Source: an uncultured Arthrobacter sp. (GTDB lineage Bacteria > Actinomycetota > Actinomycetes > Actinomycetales > Micrococcaceae). Taken from it: DNA of 64,000 nt. The notes under the pieces were generated by a model that made no database searches, had not been told where the DNA came from, and saw nothing but the letters and a program-made list of their open reading frames with translations. Positions 50,567 to 58,457 of this stretch are shown piece after piece. The DNA is taken from NCBI RefSeq assembly GCF_947493765.1, contig NZ_CANLSZ010000002.1, positions 406,895 to 470,894 of the forward strand, in the 5' to 3' direction. The position numbers and the translations under genes were made by a program. Position 1 is the stretch's first letter, and the number at the start of each line of letters is the position of its first letter.

Positions 50567-51235
50567 CTAATGGTCGTAGGCGGTGAGGGATCGTTTGTGG
50601 GGTTGGTTGATGAGCCAGTTGTGCCAGATTCCGGCGGCGAGTGCGAGTAGGCGGGCTGCGACTCTGGAATAGACGCCGGCGATGGTGCGTCCGCCGTGGT
50701 CTTCGAGGGTGAGTTGGCCTTTCATGGTGTCGAAGACCGATTCGACCCATTGTCGGATCCCGCCGAGCTTCCCGAAGCGTCGCGGCTCGTCCTTGCGGTC
50801 GGGTCGGATCAGTGTGACGCCCAGTTCTTGGGTGATGAAGCGTTCGAAGCCGGCCCCGGCGAAGCCTTTGTCGCTGATGATGACTTGGCCTGGGCGGGTG
50901 AGGTGGTGGTCGTGGCGGAGCATCGCTTCGGCTGCTTCACGTTCCCCAATTTTCGGGTTAGCGAGCCCCCAGATGATGGGCATCCCATCGGGAGCGCAAA
51001 CAAGGTAGAGCCGGAACCCCCAGAAGTAGCGGGAGTGGGACGCGCAGTATCCGTAGCTGGCGTGTCCGGCGAGATCCGAGCGCTTGGTTGTCTCCCGTGA
51101 TGTCCCGCACGGCAGCGGGGTCGAGTCGATCAGCCGGGTGTTCTCGGACCAGGACGGGCTGTCGCGGGCTAGTTCGGTGATGACGGTTGCGAGCAGGCCG
51201 CTGGCTTGCCGGACGCGTTTTCCCCACCCTGATTG
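50567..51235 (-). pseudogene. IS982-family transposase, C-terminal part
   Basis: Encodes about 220 residues with the DDE catalytic core: LIDSTPLPCGTSRE (first Asp), IISDKGFAGAGFE (second Asp) and GIRQWVESVFDTMKGQL (Glu). It continues in frame from the N-terminal part at 52650-52892 across the duplicated bases CCCTGATTG. Separated by the nested element, it has no start of its own. Confidence 0.85.
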
Positions 51236-52650
51236 AGTAGTGCCCCTTAGTGTGGTGTAACGCTCGGTGGCCGGGCTCGTCGCTCGTGACGTAGGCGCGG
51301 TCACCGTGTGATCCTTCGAGGAAACTCTCACATCCCACTCGAAAGGCATCATCACGATGACCGCTCCTCATATTCTCGACCCTGCCCGCCTCCTGACTGA
51401 AGCCCTCGGCGAGGCATCCCCTGATTTGATGCGTAACCTGCTGCAAACCATGATCAACGCCCTGCTTTCCGCGGACGCCGACGCCGTGGCCGGGGCGGAG
51501 TGGGGCAAGCCCAGCCCTGAGCGTTTGACCCAGCGCAACGGCTACCGGCACCGCGACCTGGACACCCGCGTCGGGACCGTTGATGTCGCTGTCCCGAAAC
51601 TGCGCTCTGGCACCTACTTCCCGGACTGGCTCCTCGAGCGTAGGAAACGGGCCGAGAGCGCGCTGATCACCGTCGTCGCGGACTGCTACCTCGCCGGGGT
51701 TTCCACGCGTCGGATGGACAAGCTCGTGAAGACCCTGGGCATCAACTCCCTGTCGAAGTCGCAGGTCTCCCGCATGGCCTCCGAGCTCGACGAGCACGTG
51801 AACGAGTTCCGCCACCGCCCCCTCGGTGAAGCCGGACCGTTCACGTTCGTCGCCGCCGATGCGCTCACCATGAAAGTCCGCGAGGGTGGTCGTGTCATCA
51901 ACGCGGTCGTCCTGGTCGCGACCGGCGTCAACGCCGACGGCCGCCGGGAAGTCCTCGGCCTGCGCGTGGCCACCAGTGAGACCGGGTCCGCGTGGAACAG
52001 CTTCTTCGCCGACCTCGTGGCCCGCGGCCTCGCCGGTGTCCGGCTCGTCACCTCCGACGCCCACCGGGGCCTGGTCGAGGCGATCGGCGCGAACCTGCCC
52101 GGAGCTGCATGGCAGAGATGCCGGACCCACTACGCGGCGAATCTCATGAGTGTGACGCCGAAGAGTACGTGGCCGGCCGTCAAAGCGATGCTCCACTCGG
52201 TTTACGACCAACCCGACGCCAAAGCGGTGCATGCCCAGTTCGACCGGCTCCTGGACTACGTCCAGGACACACTCCCGACGCCCATGAGCACCTCGATGCT
52301 GCTCGGGCGGACATCCTTACGTTCACCAGCTTCCCTGAAGGGCTCTGGCAACAGGTCTGGTCAAACAACCCCAACGAACGGTTGAACCGCGAGATCCGGC
52401 GTCGCACCGACAGCGTCGGGATCTTCCCCAACCGTGACGCGATCATCCGCCTCGTCGGAGCGGTCCTGGCCGAACAGACCGATGAATGGGCTGAAGGACG
52501 CCGCTACCTCGGACTCGACATCCTCGCGAAATCCCGTCTCACCCTCGTCACCGACACCGGGAAGGAGGCAACTACCGACACCAGCCTCGAACTCAGCGCC
52601 TAACAACCAAAAGGATCACCCACCGCTACACCACCACCAGGGACTTGACC
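51236..52650 (+). mobile_element. IS256-family insertion sequence nested in the IS982 element
   Basis: About 1.4 kb, bounded by an 8-9 bp direct repeat (CCTGATTG or CCCTGATTG at 51227-51235 and 52650-52658). The imperfect inverted ends share the block GTGGTGTA followed by CG-rich sequence (AGTAGTGCCCCTTAGTGTGG left; GGTCAAGTCCCTGGTGGTGG right). It carries a frameshifted Mutator/IS256-type transposase. Confidence 0.85.
51357..52603 (+). pseudogene. IS256-family (Mutator-type) transposase, frameshifted
   Basis: The first part, to about codon 310, reads well: NGYRHRDLDTRVGTVDVAVPKLRSGTYF in pieces, FVAADALTMKVREGG (first Asp), [13 protein letters not shown] (second Asp), [12 protein letters not shown]. 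Near 52285 the homologous frame shifts, and the rest ([40 protein letters not shown] with the Glu, [16 protein letters not shown]) continues in another frame to 52603. The frame entered at 51357 instead runs into unrelated residues and a stop at 52385. The enzyme is probably inactive unless frameshifting occurs. Confidence 0.85.
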
Positions 52651-52892
52651 CCTGATTGTTGCGGGAGGTTCGGGAACATGCTGATCAGATGAGAGCGGGC
52701 GTAGCGGATCCACTTGCGGTCCGAGGCGATACCGAGCATCTGCTGGGCAACGACCAGGCACAGCAACTCGACATCGGTGAGCACGGGTTTGCGACCCGGA
52801 TGATGAGCTCTGCTGAAACCCACCGCTGGCAGAATCCGATCATCAAGATGCACGTACAGTGTGGTCAGGAGGGTGTTCAAATCTGTCTTCAC
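52650..52892 (-). pseudogene. IS982-family transposase, N-terminal part
   Basis: About 81 residues starting at a GTG (TDLNTLLTTLYVHLDDRILP) and ending at PNLPQQSG, where the IS256 element begins. Together with the part at 50567-51235 it rebuilds a roughly 300-aa transposase of normal length with no frameshift. Confidence 0.85.
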
Positions 52893-53043
52893 ACACAGGG
52901 TTTAACACCCTCCGCCTTCGATTAACAGCGCCCACGCTGCAACCACCCAATAGGACTCACTCATCTAGGGGAGACGGCGACGGCCTCTGGAACACCCAAG
53001 GGGACGGCGATGGCGATGGCGACGAAAGCGACGCTGTCGGCTC

Positions 53044-53535
53044 TCAGCCGTTCTGCTCGGTCCAGCTCCTGAAAGGCGCGGCCGGGTCCTCGGAACGCCC
53101 CTGGAGCATCGGCAGCTGCCTGTCCTCGGGTTCCAGCGGGAACTCGTCGTAGAACGTGGCGAGGGTCATGTACCTGTTGCCGTCCTCGTAGTGCTCGTTC
53201 TCCTGCTCCCGCGTGGCGGCGTAGATCACCGAGCGGGGCTGCGCGTAGTAGAGGGCCCCCAGGCACATGGGACACGGATGGGCGGTGATGTAGATGTCGC
53301 AGTCGCTCAGGTCCGTCAGGCCGCGCTCGGCTGCGCGGCGCAGGGCCTCAATCTCGGCGTGAGCGGTGACATCTCCGGTCTGCGCCACCTGGTTCGTCGC
53401 CTCCAGGAGGGTCTCGCCGTCGCGCACCACGAGGCACGCGAACGGCTTTCCCCCGGCATCGACGTTCTCGAGGGCCAGATCGACGGAACGCTGCACGAGG
53501 GACGGATCGGGTTCGACCGACGGGTCAGTAGTCAT
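53044..53535 (-). CDS. Nucleoside/guanine deaminase-type protein (cytidine deaminase superfamily)
   Basis: A 163-aa zinc deaminase with the HAE motif (VTAHAEIEALRRA, catalytic Glu) and PCPMC (AHPCPMCLGALYYA) that bind zinc. Length and motifs fit the guanine deaminase/tRNA-specific deaminase-like branch. It would release ammonia from a purine base or nucleoside; exact substrate unknown. The ATG is 6 nt after TAGGAT on the minus strand (53547-53542), a leaderless start. Confidence 0.85.
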   Translation of the reverse strand: MTTDPSVEPDPSLVQRSVDLALENVDAGGKPFACLVVRDGETLLEATNQVAQTGDVTAHAEIEALRRAAERGLTDLSDCDIYITAHPCPMCLGALYYAQPRSVIYAATREQENEHYEDGNRYMTLATFYDEFPLEPEDRQLPMLQGRSEDPAAPFRSWTEQNG

Positions 53536-53623
53536 GATCCGATCCTAGGCGCCGACGGCCGCAGCGAGGGCGATGGTCGCAGCGCCCGGACGAGGGCTGG
53601 ACAGACTCTGCCGGCCGTGTCCC

Positions 53624-54706
53624 TCAGGGGCGACGGTAGCGGTTGACCATGGGGCAGTCGAAGGGATCCCGTGCGGCGAGGCCCACGCGGTTCAGGTAGG
53701 ACACCACGGCGCCGTAGGACGCCGCGACGCCCACCTCGGTGTACGGCACGCGGAGTCGCTCGCAGTGCTCCTTGACGATGACGGCGGCGCGGCGCAGGTG
53801 CGGGCGCGGCATGTCGGGGAAGAGGTGGTGCTCGATCTGGAAGTTCAGACCGCCGAAGGCGTTGTTCACGAACGAGCCGCCACGGATGTTGCGTGAGGTG
53901 AGGACCTGCTTCTGGAAGAAGTCCAGTTTGCTGTCCTTCGGCACCACGGGCATGCCCTTGTGGTTCGGCGCGAAGCTCGCGCCCATGTAGACCCCGAACA
54001 CGGCGAGCTGCACGCCGAGGAACGCGAACGCCATACCCACGGGGAGGAACCAGAACAGGATGGTGAGATATGCGCCGAAGCGTGCACCGAGCAGGGCAAG
54101 CTCCACCCAGCGGCCCTTGATCTCACGCCGGGCGAAGAGGGTGCCCATCGAGCGGGCGTGGAGATTGATGCCCTCCATGGTCAGCAGCGGGAAGAACAGG
54201 TACCCCTGGCGGCGCGTGATCCACGCCTGGATGCCCCTGGCCTTCGCCGCGTCCTCCTCCAGGAACGAGATGGTGTCCACCTCGATGTCCGGATCCTTGC
54301 CCTTGGTATTCGGATCATTGTGGTGCCGGGTGTGCTTGTCCATCCACCAGGCGTAGCTGATACCCACGACGCCGGCGGCGAGGATGCGCCCCGACCAGTC
54401 GTTGGCGCCGCGCGTCCTGAAGATCTGCCGGTGGGAGGCCTCGTGGGCGAGGAAGGCCACCTGCGTCAGGACGACGCCGAGGGCCGCGGCGATGAGCAGC
54501 TGGAACCACGTGTCGCCCAGCAGGGCGAAGCCGGTCCAGGCGGCCCCCATGGCCAGCGTCAGCAGCGCGAACACCGAGACGTAGAAGCGCCGGCGACGGT
54601 TCAGCAGACCCTCCTTGCGCACCTGCTTCAGCAGCACGGAATAGGAGGCGACGACGTCGTTCGGCTTGGAGATGCGAACGGTACGGGGGGCAGCAGCAAT
54701 GCTCAT
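53624..54706 (-). CDS. Fatty acid desaturase (paralogue of the gene at 1940-3160)
   Basis: A 360-aa membrane di-iron desaturase with HEASHR, HTRHHND and QIEHH boxes. The segment from FVNNAFGGLNFQIEHHLFPD to the C-terminus is almost the same as in the first desaturase, including the ending DPFDCP. The N-terminal low-complexity extension of the first gene is absent. The start MSIAAAP at 54706 follows AGGGA. Two such enzymes may have different chain preferences or expression, for example in cold adaptation. Confidence 0.9.
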   Translation of the reverse strand: MSIAAAPRTVRISKPNDVVASYSVLLKQVRKEGLLNRRRRFYVSVFALLTLAMGAAWTGFALLGDTWFQLLIAAALGVVLTQVAFLAHEASHRQIFRTRGANDWSGRILAAGVVGISYAWWMDKHTRHHNDPNTKGKDPDIEVDTISFLEEDAAKARGIQAWITRRQGYLFFPLLTMEGINLHARSMGTLFARREIKGRWVELALLGARFGAYLTILFWFLPVGMAFAFLGVQLAVFGVYMGASFAPNHKGMPVVPKDSKLDFFQKQVLTSRNIRGGSFVNNAFGGLNFQIEHHLFPDMPRPHLRRAAVIVKEHCERLRVPYTEVGVAASYGAVVSYLNRVGLAARDPFDCPMVNRYRRP

Positions 54707-54820
54707 GAGATCCCTGGGGGTAGCGGAAGGCTTCCCAGCCAAGGGGGTGGGGTGCTAGCCCGCAGATGGTCCAAGTATATGGGGATACCCTGGGCAGCTG
54801 CTGAACGTGATTCGCACCGA

Positions 54821-55450
54821 TCAGCGCTTGTGCTCGGGGCCCTCGTCATCCCGGGGCCACTCCTCCACCGGGATGCGGGTGATCCGGAGGACCTCGCCGA
54901 GGGCACTCCACTCGTTCTTCCCGAGGCGGGACAGCGGCTTGAGCGCCCCGACGTCGGGCAGGTCGCCGTCGAGCACGTCCTCGGAGACCACGGCGTGCAG
55001 TACCTCGCCGAAGACGAGCGTGCAGTCTCCCATCTCCTGGATCGAGTGCAGGCGGCACTCGAGGGCAGCGGGCGACTCGAGGACGCGGGGCGGCGTCACC
55101 GTGGTGCTCGGCTCGCGGGTGAGCCCGGCGGCGTCGAACTCGCTGACCTCGGGCGGGAAGTTGGTGCCGGTGGCATTGACGGCCTCGAACAGGTCCTCCG
55201 GCGTGAAGCTGACCACGAACTCGCCGGTGGCCCTGATGTTGCGCACCGAGTCCTTCACGCCCACGGAGGTGAACTGCACTATCGGCGGGTTCACCGACGC
55301 GACGGTGAAGAAGGAGTGGGGTGCGAGATTGTCGACGCCGTCGGCCGAGGTGGAGGAGATCCATGCGATGGGTCGCGGGACGACGACGGAGGTGAGGAAC
55401 TTGTAGAACACCCGGCTGGCCTCGGGATCCGGGATCACGTCTCTGCGCAT
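54821..55450 (-). CDS. Flavin reductase-like domain protein
   Basis: A 209-aa flavin-binding split-barrel protein of the flavin reductase-like group (VVVPRPIAWISSTSADGVDN, LAPHSFFTVASVNPPIVQF, GEFVVSFTPEDLFEAVNATG). These reduce FMN or FAD, or bind flavin for a partner monooxygenase. No partner is adjacent. The ATG is 6 nt after TAGGCT on the minus strand (55462-55457), a leaderless start. Confidence 0.83.
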   Translation of the reverse strand: MRRDVIPDPEASRVFYKFLTSVVVPRPIAWISSTSADGVDNLAPHSFFTVASVNPPIVQFTSVGVKDSVRNIRATGEFVVSFTPEDLFEAVNATGTNFPPEVSEFDAAGLTREPSTTVTPPRVLESPAALECRLHSIQEMGDCTLVFGEVLHAVVSEDVLDGDLPDVGALKPLSRLGKNEWSALGEVLRITRIPVEEWPRDDEGPEHKR

Positions 55451-55528
55451 GGATGCAGCCTAACGGCGTCCTGCGGGCGTCCGGCATCGAGTTCCCGGCC
55501 GGATGCCGGCGGCTAGACTGACCGCACC

Positions 55529-55627
55529 ATGAACTACATGCGCAAGCTCAGCACACCCATCGTCTGGCTCGTCGTCGTCGCCCTGGTCCTCGGTATCGGG
55601 GCCGGCTTCTTCTCCGTTCTCTTCTGA
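55529..55627 (+). CDS. 32-aa single-pass membrane microprotein
   Basis: Short frame MNYMRKLSTPIVW followed by a hydrophobic run of about 18 residues (VVVALVLGIGAG and FFSVLF). TAGACT at 55514-55519 places a transcript start a few bases before the ATG, so it looks nearly leaderless. It fits a genuine microprotein: basic N-terminus, one transmembrane helix, own promoter. No family recognised. Confidence 0.5.
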   Translation: MNYMRKLSTPIVWLVVVALVLGIGAGFFSVLF

Positions 55628-55812
55628 CGCTCCCCCCACCTCTTCCGGCGCCTTCAGGTCGATCCGTCCGGGCCTCCCCGGTGCTGCCCCGGGAACTTGT
55701 CCGAGACCCGGCGCGGCTCTAGAATTATCAGCAGGCTTAGTTTTCACGACTCGGCCGCTGACCCTTCCGGCGCCCCACGGCCCGGCACGCACTCTGCACA
55801 GGGAGAACACCC
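55628..55812 (+). promoter_or_regulatory. Upstream region of the SDR gene
   Basis: AT-richer stretch TAGAATTATCAGCAGGCTTAG (in part) around 55720-55744, with a TAGAAT hexamer and the decamer GCTTAGTTTT (55735-55744). The same decamer recurs upstream of the gene at 57812 and forms half of a palindrome there. Probably promoter plus regulator site. Confidence 0.4.
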
Positions 55813-56730
55813 ATGACGTCCGAGAGCACCGCAGGATCGACCGACCAGTACACCTTCCAGAACCCGGTGACGCGCTTCGAGAGCATCACACCCGCAGCGG
55901 AGCACACCGCCGAGCCGGGGCTGGAATCCGACCTGGAGCCCAGAGCCGACCGCGGGGAGACGTCCTACCGCGGCACCGGTCGACTGAAGGGCCGCAAGGC
56001 CCTCATCACCGGCGCGGACTCCGGGATCGGCGCGGCAGTGGCCATCGCCTACGCGCGGGAGGGCGCCGACGTCGCCCTGTCCTATCTTCCCGAGGAGGAG
56101 GAGGACGCGCAGACCGTGAAGGAGCTCATCGAGGCAGAGGGCCGCACCGCACTCTGCATCCCGGGCGATCTCAAGGACGCCGAGTACTGCGTGTCGCTGG
56201 TGCAGCAGGCGGCCGACGGACTGGGCGGGCTGGACATCCTCGTCAACAACGCCGGCAAGCAGGTGGCCGTCGAGTCGCTGGAGGAGCTGACCGACGAGCA
56301 GCTCGACCACACCTTCAAGACCAACATCTACTCGTTCTTCCGCGTGACCAGGGAGGCGCTCAAGCACCTGCAGCCCGGATCGGCGATCATCAACAGCACC
56401 TCCATCCAGGCGTACGAGCCCTCGCCCACGCTGGTGGACTACGCCAGCACGAAGGCCGCGATCAACAACTTCACCAAGGGACTCGGGCAGCAGCTCGCTC
56501 CCAAGGGGATCCGCGTGAACGCGGTGGCGCCGGGACCCATCTGGACCCCGCTGCAGCCCTCCGGTGGACAGCCGGCCGAGGCGCTCCCCGAGTTCGGGAA
56601 GGCCACCCCGCTGGGACGCGCCGGCCAGCCGACCGAACTGGCCCCGGCGTACGTCTTCCTGGCGTCGTCCGAAGCGAGCTACGTGATCGGTGAGACGCTG
56701 AACGTGAACGGCGGCATGCCCTCGCCCTGA
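55813..56730 (+). CDS. SDR family oxidoreductase
   Basis: A 305-aa short-chain dehydrogenase with a 55-residue N-terminal extension, typical of the YhdF/YghA-like stress-associated branch. The cofactor motif is ALITGADSGIGAAVAIAYA, the NNAG motif is present, and the catalytic Ser-Tyr-Lys appears in NSTSIQAYEPSP then VDYASTKAAI. The substrate is unknown. The start follows AGGGAG. It ends at a strong bidirectional terminator. Confidence 0.88.
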   Translation: MTSESTAGSTDQYTFQNPVTRFESITPAAEHTAEPGLESDLEPRADRGETSYRGTGRLKGRKALITGADSGIGAAVAIAYAREGADVALSYLPEEEEDAQTVKELIEAEGRTALCIPGDLKDAEYCVSLVQQAADGLGGLDILVNNAGKQVAVESLEELTDEQLDHTFKTNIYSFFRVTREALKHLQPGSAIINSTSIQAYEPSPTLVDYASTKAAINNFTKGLGQQLAPKGIRVNAVAPGPIWTPLQPSGGQPAEALPEFGKATPLGRAGQPTELAPAYVFLASSEASYVIGETLNVNGGMPSP

Positions 56731-56742
56731 GTGTCCGCCCCA

Positions 56743-56784
56743 ACAGCTCAGGCCCCGACTCCGTGGAGTCGGGGCCTGAGCTGT
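56743..56784. terminator. Bidirectional terminator between convergent genes
   Basis: A perfect 20-bp inverted repeat (arms 56743-56762 and 56765-56784) beginning ACAGCTCAGG on the plus strand, with a minimal loop. It lies between the SDR stop and the stop of the opposite membrane protein gene and probably serves both. Confidence 0.85.
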
Positions 56785-56804
56785 CTACGGCCGGTCGGTC
56801 GTGG

Positions 56805-57812
56805 TCACCGGCCCGCGCGGTCGGCGACGGCGTCGAAGTCGGTCCGGTCGATCCTGCGGTGATAGCGCATCCCCGCGAGACCGCCGAGCACCGCGCCGAG
56901 GAGGGCTACCGCCGCGACGACGAGCAGGCTGATGAGGCCCGGGACCGTGAGGTCCGCGACGGACGGCAGGTTCAGGTTCTGGAACTGGTCCGTGACATTC
57001 GCCTGGTTCCCGACGATCAGGCCGACGACGGTCACGACGACGGCGACGATGACCGCCCAGAGCCATACGGCCACTCCCTGCTTGGCGCCGCTGAAGCGGG
57101 CCATGCGGCCGGCGACGTACCCGCCGGCGTAGTAGGAGAGCAACAGGGCGATGCCGAAGATCACGGCGGCCGTGATCCCTGCTGCCTGGACCTCACCGGA
57201 ACCGCTCGTGAGGTCGGCGGTGGAGAGATCGGCGCCCGCGCCGAACAGGGCTGCCACGGCCCCGATGAGAGCCGAGAGCAGCACGAACATGCCCGTCGCC
57301 GTGAGCCAGCCGAAGAACGCCGAGCCGAACTTCATGCCGCCGAAGTGCTCCTTCTCGCGCTGGTGCAGCACCTTGCGGTCCTCCACGCTCGGCGTCGTCG
57401 ATCCGGTAGCGTCCGGACGGCCCGCCACGCTGTTCTGCTCCCGGTCGCCGGAGTGGGCTCCGGTGTCACCGAAGGAGCGTGTCGCGGTCACCGGGGCCAC
57501 CTGGGTGTGTTCCTGCGTGGTGGGCTCGCGTGTCGAGGCGTGCGCGTCCTTCGAGGCGGAGACCGGCGCGGGCCGGAACCCGGTGTGCTCGTCGGTATCG
57601 TGCGGCGCATCGGAGTACATGCCCGGCACGTAGTCCCCGGCGTCGTCGTCCCCGTCCGTGCCGCCCGCGGTGCCGGCAACGCTCGAGCCGCGGCCGGAGC
57701 CCCCCAGATCCATCGACCGCGTGGGGGGCCCCGGGCTGTCCACCCGCTCGTCCCCGTCGGGTGACGACCCGCCACGTGACTCGTCCCTGTTCCCTGCTCC
57801 TGGTGTGCTCAC
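56805..57812 (-). CDS. Membrane protein with long disordered N-terminus, unknown function
   Basis: A 335-aa protein. Residues about 1-150 are acidic, Gly/Ser/Thr-rich and probably disordered. A linker (SVEDRKVLHQREKEHFGGMK) leads to five or so hydrophobic segments (about 160-185, 210-235, 250-270, 290-315). The C-terminus has RYHRRIDRTDFDAVAD. No recognised family. The GTG at 57812 follows a strong AGGAGG. Confidence 0.7.
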   Translation of the reverse strand: MSTPGAGNRDESRGGSSPDGDERVDSPGPPTRSMDLGGSGRGSSVAGTAGGTDGDDDAGDYVPGMYSDAPHDTDEHTGFRPAPVSASKDAHASTREPTTQEHTQVAPVTATRSFGDTGAHSGDREQNSVAGRPDATGSTTPSVEDRKVLHQREKEHFGGMKFGSAFFGWLTATGMFVLLSALIGAVAALFGAGADLSTADLTSGSGEVQAAGITAAVIFGIALLLSYYAGGYVAGRMARFSGAKQGVAVWLWAVIVAVVVTVVGLIVGNQANVTDQFQNLNLPSVADLTVPGLISLLVVAAVALLGAVLGGLAGMRYHRRIDRTDFDAVADRAGR

Positions 57813-57843
57813 TGGTCCTCCTGGTCTCGGCGCCCTCGGGCTC

Positions 57844-57862
57844 ACTAAGGTTGCTTAGTTTT
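57844..57862. promoter_or_regulatory. Palindromic element upstream of the membrane protein gene
   Basis: ACTAAG-GTTG-CTTAGT (57844-57859) followed by T residues. The right half extended by TTT (57853-57862) is the same decamer found at 55735-55744 before the SDR gene. Confidence 0.45.
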
Positions 57863-57938
57863 TCCCACAGTATTCCATCCCCGGCGCCGACGGATCAGGC
57901 CGGGCCGCTGCTGCGAGCCGGGATGCGAGACTGGAGGC

Positions 57939-58439
57939 ATGGAGCTCCAGGTGTTCATGACAGTGGTCTGCGGTCTGCTCATCGCCGTCGGGATCGCAGG
58001 CATCGTCGTCCCGGTGCTCCCCGGCAGCATCCTGGTCATCGCGGCACTGCTCGTGTGGGCGCTGACCGTGGCCGGCGTCGAGGGCTGGGTGGTGTTCGCC
58101 ATCGGCACGGTGCTGGCCGGCGCCGGTCTCTCGGCCGGCCTGGTCCTCACCGGACGCAGCCTCCGTCAGCGGGAGATCCCCGGCAGATCCGTGACCATCG
58201 GCGTGCTCACCGGGATCGTGGGCCTGTTCGTGATTCCCGTGGTCGGGTTGTTCGTCGGCTTCGCCGTCGGGCTCTTCGCGAGCGAGTACGCCCGGCAACG
58301 GACCGCCGGTGCCGCACTGAGTTCGAGCGTCCATGCCCTCAGGGCCACAGGGCTCGGCATCCTGGCCGAGCTGGGCCTCGCCTGCCTCGCGGCGACCACC
58401 TGGGTGATCGGCGTCTGGGTCTACTTCGCCACGCTGTGA
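57939..58439 (+). CDS. DUF456 family membrane protein
   Basis: A 166-aa protein with about five hydrophobic segments and the pattern VLPGSILVIAALLVWAL and GLFVIPVVGLFVGFAVG, typical of DUF456. Function unknown. Start ATG at 57939 has GGAGG close upstream and GAGACT 6 nt before it, so both canonical and leaderless initiation are possible. Confidence 0.78.
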   Translation: MELQVFMTVVCGLLIAVGIAGIVVPVLPGSILVIAALLVWALTVAGVEGWVVFAIGTVLAGAGLSAGLVLTGRSLRQREIPGRSVTIGVLTGIVGLFVIPVVGLFVGFAVGLFASEYARQRTAGAALSSSVHALRATGLGILAELGLACLAATTWVIGVWVYFATL

Positions 58440-58457
58440 GGCATCCGGCCCGACCGC

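Larger units (their letters stand above)
50556..52964 (-). mobile_element. IS982-family insertion sequence, interrupted by an IS256-family element
   Basis: Terminal inverted repeats ATGAGTGAGTCCTAATGG (left) and, read from the right end, ATGAGTGAGTCCTATTGG differ at one base. CTAG flanks both ends (50552-50555 and 52965-52968) as a likely short target duplication. The element contains an IS982-type transposase on the minus strand, split into two in-frame parts by a nested insertion at 51236-52650. Without the nested element it would be about 1 kb, the normal IS982 size. Confidence 0.85.

Noticed and set aside
51236..52650. A composite transposon carrying cargo genes
   Set aside because: Only transposase sequences lie between the ends; the structure is one element within another, not two copies flanking cargo.
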